Below are positions 62,701 to 64,000 of a stretch of 64,000 nucleotides of DNA, in pieces. Positions within the stretch are counted from its first letter, which is position 1. Each line of letters starts with the position of its first letter. The notes under the pieces are model-generated. The model was not told the origin of the DNA, searched no databases, and saw only the letters and a program-made list of their open reading frames with translations. Made by a program: the position numbers and the translations under genes. Origin of the DNA: Urbifossiella sp046350095 (GTDB lineage: Bacteria > Planctomycetota > Planctomycetia > Gemmatales > Gemmataceae); NCBI GenBank assembly GCA_046350095.1, contig JAXMBA010000004.1, positions 372,001-436,000 on the forward strand. Reading direction: 5' to 3'.

Positions 62701-63242
62701 TCCGCGACGAGATCGACCGCTTCATCTCCCGCCTGCAGGCCGAGGTTCTTCAGGGCGCGACGCCGGACGAGTTGCGGAAGAAGTACGCCGCGCGGCCGGA
62801 CAGCTGGTCCGCGGCGTTGCAAACGCTCCTGACCCTCGCGGGCGGGCAGCTGACGTTCGGAATGCTCGACCGGGCGGTGCCACTGCTCGACGTGGCACGC
62901 GAGGAGTTACTCGGAGGCGCGTGGGGGAAGAACCCGCTGCTCACCAAGCCGCTCGGGGAGTTGCTCCGCGCTTACGTCGCGGCTCTCGGCCACGGCCCGG
63001 CCGACCTCGGGCTCGGCCGGATCAGCGAGCTGTTCACCCGCTTCCCGGGCAAGAACCTGCCCAACGTGTGGACCGGCAGCACAGCCTTTTCGTTGACCCA
63101 CGTGCGCGTCATCGAGGAGGTCGTCTGGGCGCTGGTGAGCGACGAGTTCGCCCTCGGGCCGACCGGGAAGAAGTGGCTGGACGACGACGAGTACCTGGTC
63201 CGCAAGCGGGTCCACGCCGACCTGCACCGGGCCGGGGCGTGA
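59763..63242 (+). CDS. 1159-residue uncharacterised protein of the FtsH-type cluster
   Basis: 1159 residues, no recognised domain, no membrane helix. Region 1-210 is an alpha/beta domain shared with the next gene (FPDPEAVRLALTSGL, GRLYVEP, VLFELP). Region 210-440 is a second beta-rich unit ending in an Ala/Glu helix. A Pro/Lys linker (about 420-455) precedes a long helical repeat array (about 470-1150) of HEAT/TPR appearance, for example VWLAASRLANLAGGDQKGLARARDRLLERLL. The array could recognise a target or hold the protease. ATG 59763; a TTG at 59748 would overlap the small gene. No toxin-like catalytic motif was seen. Confidence 0.75.
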   Translation: MILHFPDPEAVRLALTSGLVPADVTLAPAAVSTDAHGRLYVEPTPSISKTTLKVLDRLGVKGSKRHGSDDIRKVGSWVELVPLAKEAGTPEVASGAAVLFELPSADDLPAVVTELLRLGNDRQGFRWFAADGDDTRVLLRVIGPPYYTLLRALDGPAGGMRAYLERAPRVWVEFGYTHPLAAQIRVAEGQFALLTAPATWQFLDDAPFHDVYELTEFPLPNAPVAWEPAETPEPVSVPLRLTAGNSADAAELWVLRDDPVGQLDALVRDADERLTQRLMFAVAKSADGSPVAVLRTRPSKLAPPELALEKAVAFKPYWKLPNLFLPVGRRLHPQLRRDAVRRLLADDPDRVVWLYPAGVSGFTPESVPDAAFRSLEDWVDYVIEAEQASLAAWIGATRFDFEHFVCTDAGGPKPKPDKPEREPAARDNVPAPEPAAPKPRASRLKVTKSEPTAYVSPAAEAVAPNEWKLRAKELAEHFLAVEGPLDAPERTALWPQLAEAFSRAGDATSDAAVCWLNALWEHREPHPEWETAWAAAEFPQLAGRPVGAAELDAKLKGSSPSVAEPRAAVAAFLAASSRSPQPEWLAARLPAVQKYVDAHQEALPIRAVWLAASRLANLAGGDQKGLARARDRLLERLLTQGLRAERDLPGFLRFAGLRDAERMVAVREKALDLHAAARAWVGHHPPTVPYVDLFFAFALARLGESAAAKELVDAAGRMMVRPVPEDWQENKSFDAVASSVAAGVLHAAFAHRVTEAAAGRPHGGPLPPAVLDALDGIVHKGKAEMGRGAGGKTDNPFKTAELYVAKMRQVSRVADPEESREAYVVYITAYADPLRKELLTLAPLREPARLADKVRKMVREGFPGKELREVHFHLLHESLPLAGRVGEALAAELLRLVPGVLAGLAAKPTTAGEPSDVLNRQGELVERAVFAAAHFGRIDLLRPVVDGFTALLRSRPEEARYKLINIVAGAFLRGLKRLGLRDEIDRFISRLQAEVLQGATPDELRKKYAARPDSWSAALQTLLTLAGGQLTFGMLDRAVPLLDVAREELLGGAWGKNPLLTKPLGELLRAYVAALGHGPADLGLGRISELFTRFPGKNLPNVWTGSTAFSLTHVRVIEEVVWALVSDEFALGPTGKKWLDDDEYLVRKRVHADLHRAGA

Positions 63243-63284
63243 GCCGGCGTTGGCCGGGCGTCGTTCTCGCACTACACTCGGGAC

Positions 63285-64000
63285 ATGCCGGCGCTCTTCT
63301 TCCCGAACCCCGACGCCCTCCGGCTGGTCCTCGCCAGCGGGGTGCTGCCGGCCGCGGTGACTGCCGCCCCGGCCCGCGCCGGGTGGGACGCCCTCGGCCG
63401 CCTGTGGGTCGAACCCGCCGCCCCGATCCCGCAATCGACGCTCGCCGCCCTCGGCCGCTTCGGCGTGCAGACGCTCGGCGGAGGTCACCCCACTCCCGAG
63501 CAGGTCGGCGGCTGGGCCGAGCTCCTGCCGCTGCGGCCCGCAGCCGTCCGATCCAACACCAAGGCGTTGTTCGAGCTGCCCGACGAGCTCGTCGGCCGGT
63601 TCCTGCGTGCCCTCGGCCGCGACGGTCCGAAGCCCTTCGGTGTGCGGCAGCTCCCCGGCGACGACCGGCGGACGTGGGTCCGGTGCGAGAACCCGCCCGC
63701 GGACCTCGTCGACCGCGCCACCGACCCGGGCGTGGAGCTGTTCACCGAGCAGGCCCGCGGCGTCTGGGTGATCACGGGGTGGGAGCACCCGTACCCGGAC
63801 GGCTTCACGCTGCCGCCGGGCCACGTCCTGTTGCTGCGGCCGCCGCGCACGGTCACGTTTCACGCCGGCGTCCCCGAACCGACGATCGCGTCGTTCGCGG
63901 CTTCTGGACCCAGTGGGCTGCGGCCTGCGGAACGCGCGCTACCCCGAATCGAAGTTCGGGTTCGGCTGCGCCGCACGGGCGAACCGGCGGAGCCGCAGTT
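63285..64000 (+). CDS. Paralogue of the 1159-residue protein's N-terminus, 3'-truncated by window
   Basis: The open frame runs from ATG 63285 past the window edge (239 residues visible, no stop). The first 200 residues repeat the domain of the previous gene: FPNPDALRLVLASGVLPAAVT corresponds to FPDPEAVRLALTSGLVPADVT, and GRLWVEP, WAELLPL and ALFELP recur in the same order. A 42-base gap separates the genes. So the domain is duplicated in adjacent genes with different tails, as expected of interchangeable modules in a conflict or quality-control system (inference). The full length is unknown. Confidence 0.85.
   Translation, partial: MPALFFPNPDALRLVLASGVLPAAVTAAPARAGWDALGRLWVEPAAPIPQSTLAALGRFGVQTLGGGHPTPEQVGGWAELLPLRPAAVRSNTKALFELPDELVGRFLRALGRDGPKPFGVRQLPGDDRRTWVRCENPPADLVDRATDPGVELFTEQARGVWVITGWEHPYPDGFTLPPGHVLLLRPPRTVTFHAGVPEPTIASFAASGPSGLRPAERALPRIEVRVRLRRTGEPAEPQ

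Noticed and set aside
1..64000. CRISPR array or prophage
   Set aside because: No regularly spaced repeats, Cas, integrase or structural phage proteins were seen.

Overview
The window is very GC-rich, with short spacers and start/stop overlaps. It carries gene families typical of planctomycetes: DUF1559 pseudopilins paired with small lipoproteins, DUF1549/DUF1553 cytochrome proteins next to a DUF1501 protein, PVC-type haem proteins fused to ThuA, an ECF sigma factor fused to a membrane-anchored sensor, a formylglycine-generating enzyme, and a small 'LE.R.VP' surface peptide. I read it as a chromosomal segment of a Gemmataceae-like planctomycete. Genus and species cannot be told from the sequence alone. 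I see no phage, transposase, integrase or CRISPR array, and no gene-free stretch longer than 300 bases.

Layout. 1-2032: 5'-truncated ribonuclease E/G with an apparent frameshift, then a strong terminator. 2069-7047: sigma-factor fusion, two small orphans, an EamA transporter and a membrane protein. 7126-8333: rplM-rpsI ribosomal operon with promoter and terminator. 8345-10149: SUKH and NPCBM proteins. 10201-10443: convergent tRNA-Arg(CCT) and tRNA-Leu(CAA). 10456-12310: msrB divergent from an EF-Tu paralogue. 12433-16931: TolC-type protein and a Ser/Thr kinase with TPR-like repeats. 16998-21899: small surface peptide, cupin, lipoprotein, hisA, EF-G paralogue and a 29-bp perfect inverted repeat. 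21985-25148: ExbB-ExbD-ExbD motor operon facing a one-helix membrane protein. 25264-27976: pseudopilin/lipoprotein pair and an orphan CysA-type ATPase. 28108-35620: formylglycine-generating enzyme and a three-gene glycosylation operon. 35662-42443: tRNA-Leu(GAG), AAA+ ATPase, sialidase-like protein, DUF3817, DUF4112, sulfotransferase, and a ROK regulator behind tandem palindromes. 42482-52201: planctomycete catabolic operon (ThuA/PVC haem protein, PSD1, DUF1501, phosphoesterase), interrupted by a G19/C11 homopolymer spacer. 52271-54941: PhyH dioxygenase, DUF2293 protein and rtcA.

54982 to the right edge is the most striking region. It is a compact one-strand operon of a radical-SAM activase-like protein, four unrecognised proteins and a soluble FtsH-like AAA+/M41 metalloprotease, followed by a second gene that repeats the N-terminal domain of the 1159-residue member. 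The arrangement resembles the predicted FtsH/MoxR 'ternary' conflict systems described by comparative genomics in planctomycetes and other complex bacteria. That link is from memory and was not checked by any search.
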